Assembly (NCBI RefSeq): GCF_000686805.1
Contig: NZ_KK366017.1
Location: 62,001 to 126,000, forward strand
Direction of reading: 5' to 3'
Origin: Bacillus sp. UNC41MFS5
GTDB lineage: Bacteria; Bacillota; Bacilli; Bacillales_B; DSM-18226
DNA length: 64,000 nucleotides
The notes beneath the pieces were generated by a model. It saw nothing but the letters and a program-made list of their open reading frames with translations, did no database searches and was not told where the DNA came from. Each line of letters starts with the position of its first letter. Position 1 is the first letter of the stretch. The translations under genes were made by a program, and so were the position numbers. Positions 46,759-56,372 of this stretch are shown here, piece after piece.

Positions 46759-48249
46759 ATGACAACAACACAATTAGTGAAAAGTTATCAGTTATTTATT
46801 AATGGAGAATGGTCCAACTCTGCTAACGGGGAGACTTTCGTTAGAAGGAATCCGGCAAATGGCGAGATTGTCGCTGAACTGGCAAAAGCTGGAGTGGAGG
46901 ATGCCAAATTGGCGATTTCAGCAGCGCGCCAGGCATTCGATAAAGGCGAATGGCCGAAGATGTCAGGCAGTGAGCGATCCGCGCTTCTATATCAAGCCTA
47001 TTTAAAAATCGTAGAAAAGACAGACGAAATCGCTGAACTTCTAAGTAAAGAAATGGGTAAACCATTATCTGAAGCTAAAGGGGAGGTTGGTGCTGCTGCA
47101 AATATCTTAAACTACTATGCAGGATTGGCCAGATCTATTTATGGCCAGACTTCGAACCAAGTCCAAGACGGCCTGCTTGGTCTGACACTGCGGATTCCGG
47201 TTGGTGTTGTTGGGATCATTACACCATGGAATTTCCCTTTAGGCACTTTGATGCAAAAACTTCCTGCAGCACTAGCTGCTGGTTGTACAGTAATCATTAA
47301 GCCCGCAAGTGCGACGCCTATTACGACTGTAGAGTTCGCAAAAATCTTTGATGAGGTTGGTTTCCCTAAAGGTGTAGTGAACGTCATCACCGGACCAGGC
47401 GGAGCAGCAGGCCAAGAGCTTGCAACCAATCCAGACGTTGATAAAATTGCGTTCACCGGGTCCACTGAAATTGGACAGGAACTAATGAGATTGTCATCAA
47501 ATACATTGAAAAAGCTGTCCATGGAATTAGGCGGAAAGTCTCCTAATATCGTTTTTGCAGATGCAGATTTAGACGATGCTCTAGATGGTGCACTGTTTGG
47601 CAGTTTCTTCAATCAAGGAGAGGTGTGTACCTCTGGATCTCGCTTATTAGTACAGGATGAAATTTATGATGAGTTTGTTGGAAGATTAGTTGCTAGAGCA
47701 AACGAAATTAAAGTTGGAAATCCTTTGGACGCTGATACCGAAATGGGAGCTCTTATAACAGAATCACATTTAAACACTGTTCTTGGCTATGTTGAAAAAG
47801 GAATTTCCGAAGGAGCTAAGCTGCTTACTGGTGGTAAACGTTTGACTGGAGGTATATATGATCAAGGGTTCTTCATGGAACCAACTATATTTGGGGATGT
47901 ATCTCCTGATATGACGATTTCAAGAGAAGAAATTTTTGGTCCTGTGTTGTCAGTCATTCGCTTTAAGGACTTTGATGAGGCGATGGAAATTGCGAACGAT
48001 ACAATCTTTGGTCTTGCTGGAGCAGTTTGGACAAAGGATATCGATAAAGCATTACTTGCAGCTCAAACGATTAAAGCGGGCACGCTATGGGTGAACCACT
48101 ACATGGAAGCCCACTCCGAATTGCCGTTTGGCGGATTTAAGCAAAGTGGTTTCGGAAAAGAGCTTGGCACACTTGGCTTAGATGGATTCTCTGAAGTGAA
48201 GACAGTACAAATTCATGTTGGCAAAAGAAATAATTTCTATAAGTGGTAA
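46759..48249 (+). CDS. NAD(P)-dependent aldehyde dehydrogenase
   Basis: A 496-residue ALDH-superfamily enzyme. Catalytic residues are Cys290 (NQGEVCTSGSR) and Glu256 (MELGGKSPN); ITPWNFP and FTGST form the cofactor site. The C-terminal PFGGFKQSGFGKELG is typical of betaine-, gamma-aminobutyr- and sugar-aldehyde dehydrogenases. In a uronate operon it may oxidise an aldehyde intermediate such as a semialdehyde or lactaldehyde; the substrate is unknown. Confidence 0.93.
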   Translation: MTTTQLVKSYQLFINGEWSNSANGETFVRRNPANGEIVAELAKAGVEDAKLAISAARQAFDKGEWPKMSGSERSALLYQAYLKIVEKTDEIAELLSKEMGKPLSEAKGEVGAAANILNYYAGLARSIYGQTSNQVQDGLLGLTLRIPVGVVGIITPWNFPLGTLMQKLPAALAAGCTVIIKPASATPITTVEFAKIFDEVGFPKGVVNVITGPGGAAGQELATNPDVDKIAFTGSTEIGQELMRLSSNTLKKLSMELGGKSPNIVFADADLDDALDGALFGSFFNQGEVCTSGSRLLVQDEIYDEFVGRLVARANEIKVGNPLDADTEMGALITESHLNTVLGYVEKGISEGAKLLTGGKRLTGGIYDQGFFMEPTIFGDVSPDMTISREEIFGPVLSVIRFKDFDEAMEIANDTIFGLAGAVWTKDIDKALLAAQTIKAGTLWVNHYMEAHSELPFGGFKQSGFGKELGTLGLDGFSEVKTVQIHVGKRNNFYKW

Positions 48250-48297
48250 AACAAACAAACTATTAAAAAACAAAAACTTATTAAGGAGAGGTTCATT

Positions 48298-49512
48298 ATG
48301 TTAGAAAATTCTCAATTTCTTTGCGCTACTAAAATCGTTTTCGGTAAGAATGCATCACTACAGGCTGGTGAAGTATTAGCTTCAAGAAATCATAAGAAAG
48401 CCATGATCGTTACAGATAAGGGAATCATTAATGCTGGCTTATTAAAAGGGATTCTTGAGTCCTTAACTAGTAATAATATCGAATACATCATCTTTGACGA
48501 AGTTCCACCGAACCCACCATCTGCAACAGTGGTAAAAGGTGTGGAGGTTTTCCGCTCTAACGGATGTGACTCCTTCATTGCCGTTGGGGGAGGCAGTGCA
48601 ATGGATGCTTGTAAAACAATCAGTATGATGACGGTTAACGAAGGCGATATCAACGATTATGATATCGGCGGAAAAGAGTTCACTAAAAAAGGTCCAGATG
48701 TCATTACAATTCCTACTACTTCTGGTACTGGAAGCGAAGTTACTCAATGGGCTGTTATTACAAATGAAGCCAAGAATTGGAAGTCTAGTATTGGCAGCCC
48801 TTTGATGGCACCAGTAGTTGCTTTGGTGGATCCTGCCATGACTCTCGGTTTACCACCGGCCATTACTGCAGCCACTGGGGTAGATGCTCTTACACACGCT
48901 ATCGAAGCCTATACCACTAGAGATGCTCTAAATGGTGCCTCTCCACTCGCTGATGTTCTTAATCTAGAGGCAGTGCGCTTAATTGGTGCGAACCTTCGTG
49001 AAGCCTATGCTCGCGGCGAAAACTATGAAGCTAGAGAAAAGGTAATGCTAGGCAGCACGATGGCTGGCGTAGGATTTCCACAAGTAGGTCTAGGTAACGC
49101 GCACGCGCTGGCGCATCCACTTGGTGGGCATTATGATATCCCACATGGTGTTGCCAATGCGATTTTGTTACCGTATGTCATGAAATTTAATTTAATCGCT
49201 TGTCCAGGTCGATTCGCGGACATTGCTGTTGCTATGGGTGAAAACATTGACGGTTTATCTCCGATGGAAGCTGCTGAGAAGGCAGTTGTAGCGGTACAAA
49301 GATTGGTGAAGGATACAAATATTCCATCACTAAGATCATTTAACATTAAAGATTCTGACTGGAGCATTTTAGCTGATGATGCGTCAAAGGATATGAACAG
49401 CCAAACAAATCCAAGAAAAACAAGCTACCAAGATCTTCTTAACCTGTTCCATGAGGCAAATAATGCAGGGGTTACAGAAGAACAGAAAACTCCTGTCGCT
49501 CAAACTGTATAA
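48298..49512 (+). CDS. Iron-containing alcohol dehydrogenase
   Basis: A 404-residue group III alcohol dehydrogenase. GGGSAMDACK binds NAD, TIPTTSGTGSE is the family signature, and metal ligands are supplied by DALTHAIEAY and HALAHPLGGHYDIPHG. Relatives act on lactaldehyde, 1,3-propanediol, butanol and sugar-derived aldehydes. AAGGAGAGG precedes the ATG. Together with the aldehyde dehydrogenase upstream it could dispose of a small aldehyde formed in catabolism. Confidence 0.93.
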   Translation: MLENSQFLCATKIVFGKNASLQAGEVLASRNHKKAMIVTDKGIINAGLLKGILESLTSNNIEYIIFDEVPPNPPSATVVKGVEVFRSNGCDSFIAVGGGSAMDACKTISMMTVNEGDINDYDIGGKEFTKKGPDVITIPTTSGTGSEVTQWAVITNEAKNWKSSIGSPLMAPVVALVDPAMTLGLPPAITAATGVDALTHAIEAYTTRDALNGASPLADVLNLEAVRLIGANLREAYARGENYEAREKVMLGSTMAGVGFPQVGLGNAHALAHPLGGHYDIPHGVANAILLPYVMKFNLIACPGRFADIAVAMGENIDGLSPMEAAEKAVVAVQRLVKDTNIPSLRSFNIKDSDWSILADDASKDMNSQTNPRKTSYQDLLNLFHEANNAGVTEEQKTPVAQTV

Positions 49513-49516
49513 TAAT

Positions 49517-49533
49517 ACCAAACACGGTTTGGT
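49517..49533 (+). promoter_or_regulatory. Intercistronic hairpin
   Basis: ACCAAAC (49517-49523) pairs with GTTTGGT (49527-49533) directly after the stop codon. No T run follows, so message processing or stability is more likely than termination. Confidence 0.5.
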
Positions 49534-49578
49534 CATTTACTCGGCAGCAAGTAGCATAAGTGGAAGGAGAATTCATTG

Positions 49579-50382
49579 ATGGAACGTTTTTATAAAGCGA
49601 AGGAAATCAAAGGCTATCAAGAAATCTTCCAGGAAGATAGCCCACTTTTAAAATATTTAGCCTTCGGAAAAATAGTGTTAAAAGCAGGTCAGGAATACAC
49701 AAGTGGAACGAACGATTTTGAAACCGCCCTTGTTCTTTTAAAGGGTACTGCCACCATATCTTGTGAAAGTCAGACATGGGAGGAGTTAGGCGGACGCGAG
49801 AATGTTTTCAGCGGCAAAGCAACAACTGCCTATATCCCTTGTCATTCAGAGTATGTAATCAAAGCAGAAACGGATTTGGATGTTGCTGTTTGTAAAGTTA
49901 AGGCAGAAGAAAAATTCGAGCCTTTTGTCGTCAGACCAGACGATGTCGTTATTCATCAGCGTGGAAAAAACAATTGGAAACGCGAAGTTCACGACATTAT
50001 CGCTGACAATGCGAATGGCAGAGTCCAGCGAATGATCTTAGGCGAAACATTTAATTATGCAGGAGAATGGTCCAGTTATCCACCTCACAAGCATGATGGC
50101 GAGCATTATCCTGAAGAGCCAAACTTAGAGGAAATCTATCATTATCAAGCGAATCCAGAGCAAGGATTCGGTGTGCAGCTTCATTATACAAAAGATGGCA
50201 GCATTGATGACGCTTATATCATTCGTAATGGCGACAGCTTCGCGATCGATAAGGGGTATCACCCCGTAAATGCTGCGGGAGGTTACCAGGTTTACTATTT
50301 GTGGTTCATGGCTGGAGAAGAAGGAAGAACCTTGAAGCCATATGATGACCCAGATCACAAGTGGGTTCATTCTCTAAATTAA
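49579..50382 (+). CDS. IolB-like cupin isomerase
   Basis: A 267-residue bicupin of the KduI/IolB family, nearly the length of 5-deoxy-glucuronate isomerase IolB. The C-terminal cupin carries the metal motif SSYPPHKHDGEH followed by NLEEIYHYQ and GYHPV. ATG 49579 follows GGAAGGAGA; a TTG at 49576 is in frame. No iolC, iolD or iolE lies in this operon. Instead it precedes UxaA, UxaB, KdgK and KdgA, while no uronate isomerase gene (uxaC) is present, so it may isomerise a hexuronate to its keto form. A role on 5-deoxy-glucuronate is the alternative. Confidence 0.85.
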   Translation: MERFYKAKEIKGYQEIFQEDSPLLKYLAFGKIVLKAGQEYTSGTNDFETALVLLKGTATISCESQTWEELGGRENVFSGKATTAYIPCHSEYVIKAETDLDVAVCKVKAEEKFEPFVVRPDDVVIHQRGKNNWKREVHDIIADNANGRVQRMILGETFNYAGEWSSYPPHKHDGEHYPEEPNLEEIYHYQANPEQGFGVQLHYTKDGSIDDAYIIRNGDSFAIDKGYHPVNAAGGYQVYYLWFMAGEEGRTLKPYDDPDHKWVHSLN

Positions 50383-50400
50383 ATATTTAGGAAATTAGAC

Positions 50401-50436
50401 AATAGACATAGCTAGACTTATCAGGCTATGTCTATT
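50401..50436 (+). promoter_or_regulatory. Intercistronic hairpin before uxaA
   Basis: AATAGACATAGC (50401-50412) pairs perfectly with GCTATGTCTATT (50425-50436). There is no T run; the ribosome site of uxaA lies 20 bases downstream. Confidence 0.6.
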
Positions 50437-50469
50437 GATTGTCCAAATTCTATCAAAAAGGGTGTAATC

Positions 50470-51972
50470 ATGAAAGATAAAGCTACGTATCTACTTATTC
50501 ATCCAGATGATTCAGTGTGTGTCGCTTTGAGCGATTTACCTGCAGGTGAAGAAATTTTAATCAATAGTAAAAAAATTACCCTGAAAACAGATGTTTCTTT
50601 TGGTCATAAGATTGCCATCAAAAAAATTTCAATTACGGAAAACATCCTAAAGTTTGGATACCCCATTGGCTCGGCCAAATCAGATATTGAGGAAGGAGAA
50701 TGGGTTCATACCCATAATGTTCAAACCAATTTAGGCGAGAAATTAGATTATCAATACAATCAGAGATCAAGCGAAGAAGTCAAAGTGCTGGCTTCAGACT
50801 GCACCTTTAAGGGATATGTGCGAAATAACGGCGAGGTAGGCATTCGAAATGAAATTTGGATAATCAATACAGTAGGCTGCATTAACAAAACAGCTGAGCT
50901 TCTCGCGAAAATGGGTACTGAAACCCATAAAGACCGTGACATTGACGGAGTGTTTCATTTTCCTCATCCGTTCGGCTGTTCCCAGCTTGGAGATGACTTG
51001 GTCAATACACAAAAAATACTGGCCAATCTTGTAAATCATCCGAATGCTGCGGGAATTCTCGTATTAGGCCTTGGATGTGAAAACAATTATGTGGACCTAT
51101 TTAAACAGTCCATTGGTGAATATGAGAGTGAACGTGTAAAATTTTTAGAAGTCCAAAAAGCGGACGACGAATTGGAAGAAGGACTGACTCTTATTAGTGA
51201 ATTGGTCGATTATGCGGAAGGATTTAAACGCCAGCCGGTTCCAGTTTCTAAGCTTAAGGTAGGTCTAAAGTGCGGAGGATCAGACGGTTTTTCAGGGATA
51301 ACCGGTAATCCGCTTGTCGGGGCTTTTTCTGATCTGTTAGTGGAACGAGGGGGAACGACGATCATGACGGAAGTTCCTGAGATGTTTGGGGCAGAATCCA
51401 TACTCATGAACCGGGCTACGAATGAAGATGTATTTTTGAAAACAGTGGATTTAGTTAATGACTTTAAGGAATATTTCATCCGCCATGACCAGGTGATTTA
51501 CGAAAACCCATCTCCAGGAAATAAAGCAGGCGGTATTACAACCTTGGAGGAAAAATCGCTAGGCTGTGTTCAAAAAGGCGGATTTAGTGAAGTAGTGGAT
51601 GTTTTACCTTATGGAGAACGGGTTACCAAAACAGGATTGAATCTGGTGGAAGGACCTGGGAATGATTTGGTATCTGTTACGGCATTAGCAGCATCTGGGG
51701 CCCATATCGTATTGTTTACTACGGGCAGAGGGACTCCCTTTGGCGGTCCGGTCCCAACTGTAAAAATTTCTACCAATACTGCACTTTTCGAGAAAAAGAA
51801 AAATTGGATTGACTATAATGCTGGGCAGCTTATTGAGGGCACGGATATGGATAGCCTGAAACATGATTTCTTTGAATATATCGTTAAGCTGGCTTCTGGT
51901 GATACCCGAACCAAAAATGAGCAGTATGGGTTTAAGGAAATTGCCATCTTCAAAGATGGTGTCATACTCTAA
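50470..51972 (+). CDS. uxaA: Altronate dehydratase, UxaA family
   Basis: A 500-residue lyase that removes water from D-altronate to give 2-keto-3-deoxygluconate. The N-terminal 95 residues form the SAF-like domain (INSKKITLKTDVSFGHKIAI); the C-terminal domain has GYVRNNGEVGIRNEIWI, HPFGCSQLGDD, LGLGCENN and LKCGGSDGFSGITGNPL. The cysteines and histidines in these segments suit iron-dependent catalysis. ATG 50470 follows AAAAAGGGTG; the frame extends upstream but across the hairpin. It is followed by uxaB, as expected for a galacturonate route. Confidence 0.93.
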   Translation: MKDKATYLLIHPDDSVCVALSDLPAGEEILINSKKITLKTDVSFGHKIAIKKISITENILKFGYPIGSAKSDIEEGEWVHTHNVQTNLGEKLDYQYNQRSSEEVKVLASDCTFKGYVRNNGEVGIRNEIWIINTVGCINKTAELLAKMGTETHKDRDIDGVFHFPHPFGCSQLGDDLVNTQKILANLVNHPNAAGILVLGLGCENNYVDLFKQSIGEYESERVKFLEVQKADDELEEGLTLISELVDYAEGFKRQPVPVSKLKVGLKCGGSDGFSGITGNPLVGAFSDLLVERGGTTIMTEVPEMFGAESILMNRATNEDVFLKTVDLVNDFKEYFIRHDQVIYENPSPGNKAGGITTLEEKSLGCVQKGGFSEVVDVLPYGERVTKTGLNLVEGPGNDLVSVTALAASGAHIVLFTTGRGTPFGGPVPTVKISTNTALFEKKKNWIDYNAGQLIEGTDMDSLKHDFFEYIVKLASGDTRTKNEQYGFKEIAIFKDGVIL

Positions 51973-52002
51973 GTTAAAAGATTCGGGGGAGAGTGTTTTC
52001 TC

Positions 52003-53475
52003 ATGAAAAGACTAAGTAAACAATGGTTTACTGAACATAAACACATGGATCAATTACCAGAACGTATCATTCAGTTTGGGGAAGGGAATTTCTTGCGTGG
52101 TTTTATCGACTGGATGGTCCACGAAATGAACAAACAATGTTTGTTTAACGGGAAAATAGTTGCCATTCAACCAACTCCACACGGGAAAGTGGTTCCGAAG
52201 CTGAATGATCAAGATGGTCTGTATACGGTAGCACTTAGGGGAATGGAAAACGGAGAAATTATCGATAAAGTTGAAGTAGTTTCTTCTATTAGTAGAGGGA
52301 TCAACCCTTATAACGATTGGCAGGAAGTATTGAAGGTAGCTGAAAATAAGGATATCCGTTTCGTTTTTTCCAATACCACCGAAGCAGGCTTAAGCTATTC
52401 CGCAGAGGAATACAATTCAGAAAAATCACCGCTTTCGTTTCCAGGAAAATTGACAGCTTTTCTCTACCATCGTTACCAGGTGATGAATGGTGCAGCAGAG
52501 GCAGGACTTGTGATATTACCTTGTGAATTACTAGAAGATAATGGGAATCTATTAAGAGAAATTGTCCTGCGCATAGCGAACGATTGGAAGCTGCCAGATT
52601 CATTCATTGATTGGGTTCAAGCAAGTAATAAATTTTGTAATACACTTGTCGATCGCATCGTTACAGGTTATCCCAAAAATGATATTGATGAATATCAAGC
52701 TAGATTAGGATATGAAGATGAATTGATTACGGTAGGGGAGCCTTATCATTTGTTTGCAATTGAAGCAGATGAAGAGACAGCCGAAGCCATTCCTTTTCAC
52801 AAGGCAGGATTGAATGTGGTCTGGTCAGATGTGAAACCTTTTCGTGATATCAAGGTTAGGATTTTAAATGGCGCACATACGATGATGTTTGCAGCAGGGT
52901 ATCTTTCTGGAAAAAGGACAGTGCTCGAGACAATGGACGATCAACTGTTACGTGAATACGTCGAACGTGGGATTTATTCGGAAATTCTTCCGGTAATCAC
53001 TATGAATGAGTTTCAAACAAAAGCGTTTGCGGATTCGGTTATTGAACGTTTCTCCAACCCGTTTAATCAGCATTTTCTCAGTGATATCGGTTTAAATTCG
53101 ATATTTAAATTTAAGAGCAGACTGCTTCCTACACTGGAGGATTGGACAAATCAAAAGAATAAACTGCCTGAAATCGTATCGTTCTCGCTTGCGGCTCTGT
53201 TCGCCTATTACCAGCCAGAAAGAATACAGGGTAGTAGCCGGGTCATCCGTGACGAACCAGAAGTGATGGAATTATTCATACATATCTGGAGTCAATATAG
53301 CAAAGGAAATACAAGTTTAGAAAATATGGTTAAGACAATCTTATCGAATCAATCCCTATGGGAAAGAGATTTAAATAAAATCAATGAATTACCCGAAACA
53401 GTATGTCGTTACCTGACTGGGATTGTGGAGTCAGGAATGGAAAATGCCATAGCAATACTAATAGAAAAGGGATAG
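52003..53475 (+). CDS. uxaB: Tagaturonate reductase (UxaB)
   Basis: A 490-residue long-chain mannitol-dehydrogenase-family enzyme that reduces D-tagaturonate to D-altronate with NADH. IIQFGEGNFLRGFIDWMVH is the diagnostic N-terminal block, FSNTTEAGLSY and NKFCNTLVDRIV the active-site neighbourhood, and KVRILNGAHTMM carries the conserved Lys-Asn-His set. Sequence favours UxaB over fructuronate reductase UxuB. Start ATG follows GGGGGAGAG. Confidence 0.92.
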   Translation: MKRLSKQWFTEHKHMDQLPERIIQFGEGNFLRGFIDWMVHEMNKQCLFNGKIVAIQPTPHGKVVPKLNDQDGLYTVALRGMENGEIIDKVEVVSSISRGINPYNDWQEVLKVAENKDIRFVFSNTTEAGLSYSAEEYNSEKSPLSFPGKLTAFLYHRYQVMNGAAEAGLVILPCELLEDNGNLLREIVLRIANDWKLPDSFIDWVQASNKFCNTLVDRIVTGYPKNDIDEYQARLGYEDELITVGEPYHLFAIEADEETAEAIPFHKAGLNVVWSDVKPFRDIKVRILNGAHTMMFAAGYLSGKRTVLETMDDQLLREYVERGIYSEILPVITMNEFQTKAFADSVIERFSNPFNQHFLSDIGLNSIFKFKSRLLPTLEDWTNQKNKLPEIVSFSLAALFAYYQPERIQGSSRVIRDEPEVMELFIHIWSQYSKGNTSLENMVKTILSNQSLWERDLNKINELPETVCRYLTGIVESGMENAIAILIEKG

Positions 53476-53486
53476 GGGTTAAGAGT

Positions 53487-54431
53487 ATGGATGTCGTAAC
53501 ATTTGGGGAAACGATGGTATTGTTCGTACCTACAAAGGTTGGTCCGCTCCGGTTTACAAATGAATTTGAAAAAACGATTGGCGGTGCGGAAGCAAATGTA
53601 GCAATCTCTTTAGCTAGACTTGGTCATCAGGTTAGTTGGATAAGCCGCCTTGGTAACGATGAGTTTGGTTTATATGTCCGTAACTTTATTCGTGGGGAAG
53701 GAGTGGACACCTCACAGGTGAAATTCGATGATGATAATCCGACCGCAGTCTTCTTTAAAGAAAGGCAGGTTATGCATGATCCAAAAATCTATTACTACCG
53801 CAAGGGATCTGCAGCCAGCTATATGTCACCCAATGATCTGGATGAAACGGTTATTACTAAAGCAAAATTCCTGCATATCACTGGCATTACACCAGCATTA
53901 AGCCATTCGTGCAGGGAAACGGTACATCATGCCATTACATTAGCGAAAAAAAACAAAGTGACCGTAGTCTTTGATCCTAATATTCGTTTGAAGCTTTGGA
54001 GAAAGCAAGAAGCACGGGAAGAGCTGATGGACATTGCTAGTAAATGTGATATCGTGTTGCCGGGGATCGAAGAAGGGGAAATTCTCACAGGGGAAACGGT
54101 ACCAGAAAGAATAGCTGCCCGTCTTCTGGATAATGGTGCCAGTGTGGTCGTGGTTAAACTTGGAGAAAGAGGAGCCTTTTATGGAACGTCTGCAAAAGGA
54201 GAATATATTGAGGGCTTCCCGGTTCAACAAGTCGTTGATACCGTAGGGGCCGGTGATGGTTTTGCCGCAGGATTTTTATCTGGCCTAATCCGTGGTTGGT
54301 CGTATGCCGATGCTGTTAAACTTGGAAATCGTGTTGGAGCATATGCCCTAACAGTTACCGGTGATGTGGAAGGGGATCCATACTGGTCTCAAATTACACC
54401 GGATAAAATCAAACATGAAATTTTACGATAG
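53487..54431 (+). CDS. kdgK: 2-Keto-3-deoxygluconate kinase
   Basis: A 314-residue PfkB-family sugar kinase that phosphorylates KDG to KDPG. N-terminal IGGAEANVAISLARLG, the sugar-binding DPKIYYYRKGSAAS, the FDPNIRLKLW block and the ATP/catalytic motif VGAGDGFAAGF (Asp257 as base) are all present. ATG 53487 follows a weak AGGGGTTAAG site; the frame extends back inside uxaB, which is not used. A second, truncated homologue lies at 55621-56372. Confidence 0.93.
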   Translation: MDVVTFGETMVLFVPTKVGPLRFTNEFEKTIGGAEANVAISLARLGHQVSWISRLGNDEFGLYVRNFIRGEGVDTSQVKFDDDNPTAVFFKERQVMHDPKIYYYRKGSAASYMSPNDLDETVITKAKFLHITGITPALSHSCRETVHHAITLAKKNKVTVVFDPNIRLKLWRKQEAREELMDIASKCDIVLPGIEEGEILTGETVPERIAARLLDNGASVVVVKLGERGAFYGTSAKGEYIEGFPVQQVVDTVGAGDGFAAGFLSGLIRGWSYADAVKLGNRVGAYALTVTGDVEGDPYWSQITPDKIKHEILR

Positions 54432-54441
54432 GAGGCCTATC

Positions 54442-55116
54442 ATGCTGCCAAAAGTAAGATTAATAGAAAAATTATTGGATTGTGGTGTTATAGCGGTAAT
54501 TCGAGGCATCCCAGATGAGAAAATGGTGGAGGTTGCAGAAAGTCTAATCGAAGGTGGCGTAACAGCACTTGAAGTGACAATTGACACGCCAGGATCCTTC
54601 AGATCTATTAACAGACTCTCGAATCTATTTAAAGACCGGGCTATCATAGGTGCAGGGACAGTGCTAGATAGTGTGGGAGCGCGACTAGCCATAGATAGTG
54701 GAGCGGATTTTGTCCTAAGTCCGAGTCTTCATGAGGATGTCATCCGTACAACATTGAGGCATGGAAAAATTGCTATCCCGGGAGTGATGACACCCACTGA
54801 AATGATTAGTGCAATCCAATCGGGAGCCGATCTTGTAAAAGTGTTTCCGGCAACAGGATTAGGGGTGCAATATATTAAAGATGTAAAAGGGCCTTTTTCT
54901 CATGTCCCGATTATTCCAACTGGCGGTATTAATCTGGATAATGTTGCTTCATTTATTAAGGCAGGAGTGGCTGCAGTAGGAATAGGCGGGAATCTTGTAG
55001 ACCGTAAAGCAATCACAGCCTCTGACTTCACAAAAATTACCTGTACAGCCAGAGAGTATGTATCAATTATCAAGAATGTACGAGCTGATAAATATTATGT
55101 AGCGGAGAAGTGCTAG
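54442..55116 (+). CDS. kdgA: KDPG / 4-hydroxy-2-oxoglutarate aldolase
   Basis: A 224-residue class I aldolase that splits KDPG into pyruvate and glyceraldehyde 3-phosphate. Glu44 (LEVTID) is the acid/base and Lys133 (LVKVFPA) the Schiff-base lysine; GAGTV and PTGGI complete the phosphate site. ATG 54442 follows TAGGAGG. It is the last intact gene of the operon, completing the chain from tagaturonate to central metabolism. Confidence 0.94.
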   Translation: MLPKVRLIEKLLDCGVIAVIRGIPDEKMVEVAESLIEGGVTALEVTIDTPGSFRSINRLSNLFKDRAIIGAGTVLDSVGARLAIDSGADFVLSPSLHEDVIRTTLRHGKIAIPGVMTPTEMISAIQSGADLVKVFPATGLGVQYIKDVKGPFSHVPIIPTGGINLDNVASFIKAGVAAVGIGGNLVDRKAITASDFTKITCTAREYVSIIKNVRADKYYVAEKC

Positions 55117-55152
55117 GAGGCAATTTACTCTGAACTTTTGGGGTTTATTTCT

Positions 55153-55620
55153 GTGTCAAAAGCAGTTTATATCGCTACGGCCATTACGGAAAACAATGCA
55201 CGAGAAATCCTTGGTTTAAAAGTGAATCACTCTGAAAGTTATGCTGCTTGGAAGGAATTTTTTCAATACCTACAATCATGAGGCCTACAATCGCCAAAGT
55301 TACTCATAACGGATGCTCATAAAGGTTTAAAGAAATCCATCAAAGAGGTGTTTGTTGGTACAGTTTGGCAACGCTGCACGGTTCATCTCAAACGAAATAT
55401 CTTTAATTTAATGCCGAAGAAAGGTATTGAAGACGAGAAAATCGGTCTAAAAAGAATTTTTGAAGCTGTTAAAGTTGAGGATGCAAGAAAATTTAAAGAT
55501 GAATTTCTAGAACGTTTTGGTGATAATCCTAAACTAGAAAAAGCCATAAAGACATTGGAAGAAGGCTTCGAAGATGCCATTCAATATTTAAATGAGCCTA
55601 TTAAATTTCAACAACGAACG
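55153..55620 (+). pseudogene. IS256-type transposase fragment
   Basis: One frame encodes SKAVYIATAITENNAREILG, LLITDAHKGLKKSI and WQRCTVHLKRNI, typical of Mutator/IS256 transposases; the aspartate of TDAHKGL is one of the DDE set. A TGA at 55279-55281 interrupts it. The 5' half and the final glutamate region are missing, and the frame runs at about 55620 into a kdgK-like sequence. No terminal inverted repeats were found. Confidence 0.85.
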
Positions 55621-56372
55621 TTATTCGGGACCCATTATTTCCAACCGGAATTTTTTTCAAAGAAAGGAAGTTCGGCGGAGATCCCAATATTTATTATTAT
55701 CGAAAAGGTTCTGCCGCAAGTCAGTTGACCGAAGAAGAAATCAGCGACGCATGGTTTAAAGATGCTAGGCACCTTCATGTAACGGGGATTACTCCTGCGT
55801 TGGGACTCAGTACGCAGAATTCCATTAGAGTCGTTATGCGTAAAGCCCGAGAAAAGGGATTGACGGTGTCCTTCGACCCGAACTTGCGTCGGAAGATTTG
55901 GACGGAACTGGAGGCAAGGGAGACCCTATTGTCACTCGTCCCTTTATGCGACCTATTCCTGCCTGGGATAGAAGAAGCCGAATTCCTACTCGGCTCGAAT
56001 ACAGTGGAAGCCCTTGGCAGTGAATTTTTGAAAATGGGACCTAAGGTAGTAGCTATTAAGTTAGGTTCCGAGGGCTCAATTGCTTTCACCTCGGAAGGGA
56101 AAGTATCTGCAGCACCCTATCCTGTCTCCCGAGTTGTCAATTCCGTCGGCGCAGGAGACGCTTTTGCGGCAGGATTTTTGTCCGTTCTATTTGAGGCTGT
56201 TGAAAAGATTTGTGCACCCTTCGAGACCTCATTGGAACGGCTGCAGATCGCACTTGACCGGGGCAACTTGATGGGCTCGCTGGCTACGCAATTTCGTGGT
56301 GACTGGGAGGGGCTGCCGAAACTTGCTGAATTGGAGCAAATCTATTCGGGAATACAATTTATCACGCGCTAA
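55621..56372 (+). pseudogene. 5'-truncated second kdgK
   Basis: In one continuous frame the sequence encodes PTGIFFKERK, DPNIYYYRKGSAAS, VTGITPALG, SFDPNLRRKIW and VGAGDAFAAGF, so it is the C-terminal three quarters of a KDG kinase. The first 80 or so residues, including the GGAEANVA segment, are lost at the junction with the transposase fragment. A TTG at 55725 could start a 215-residue product, but it would lack part of the sugar site. Codon use looks more GC-rich than in the intact kdgK, hinting at a different source. Confidence 0.82.
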
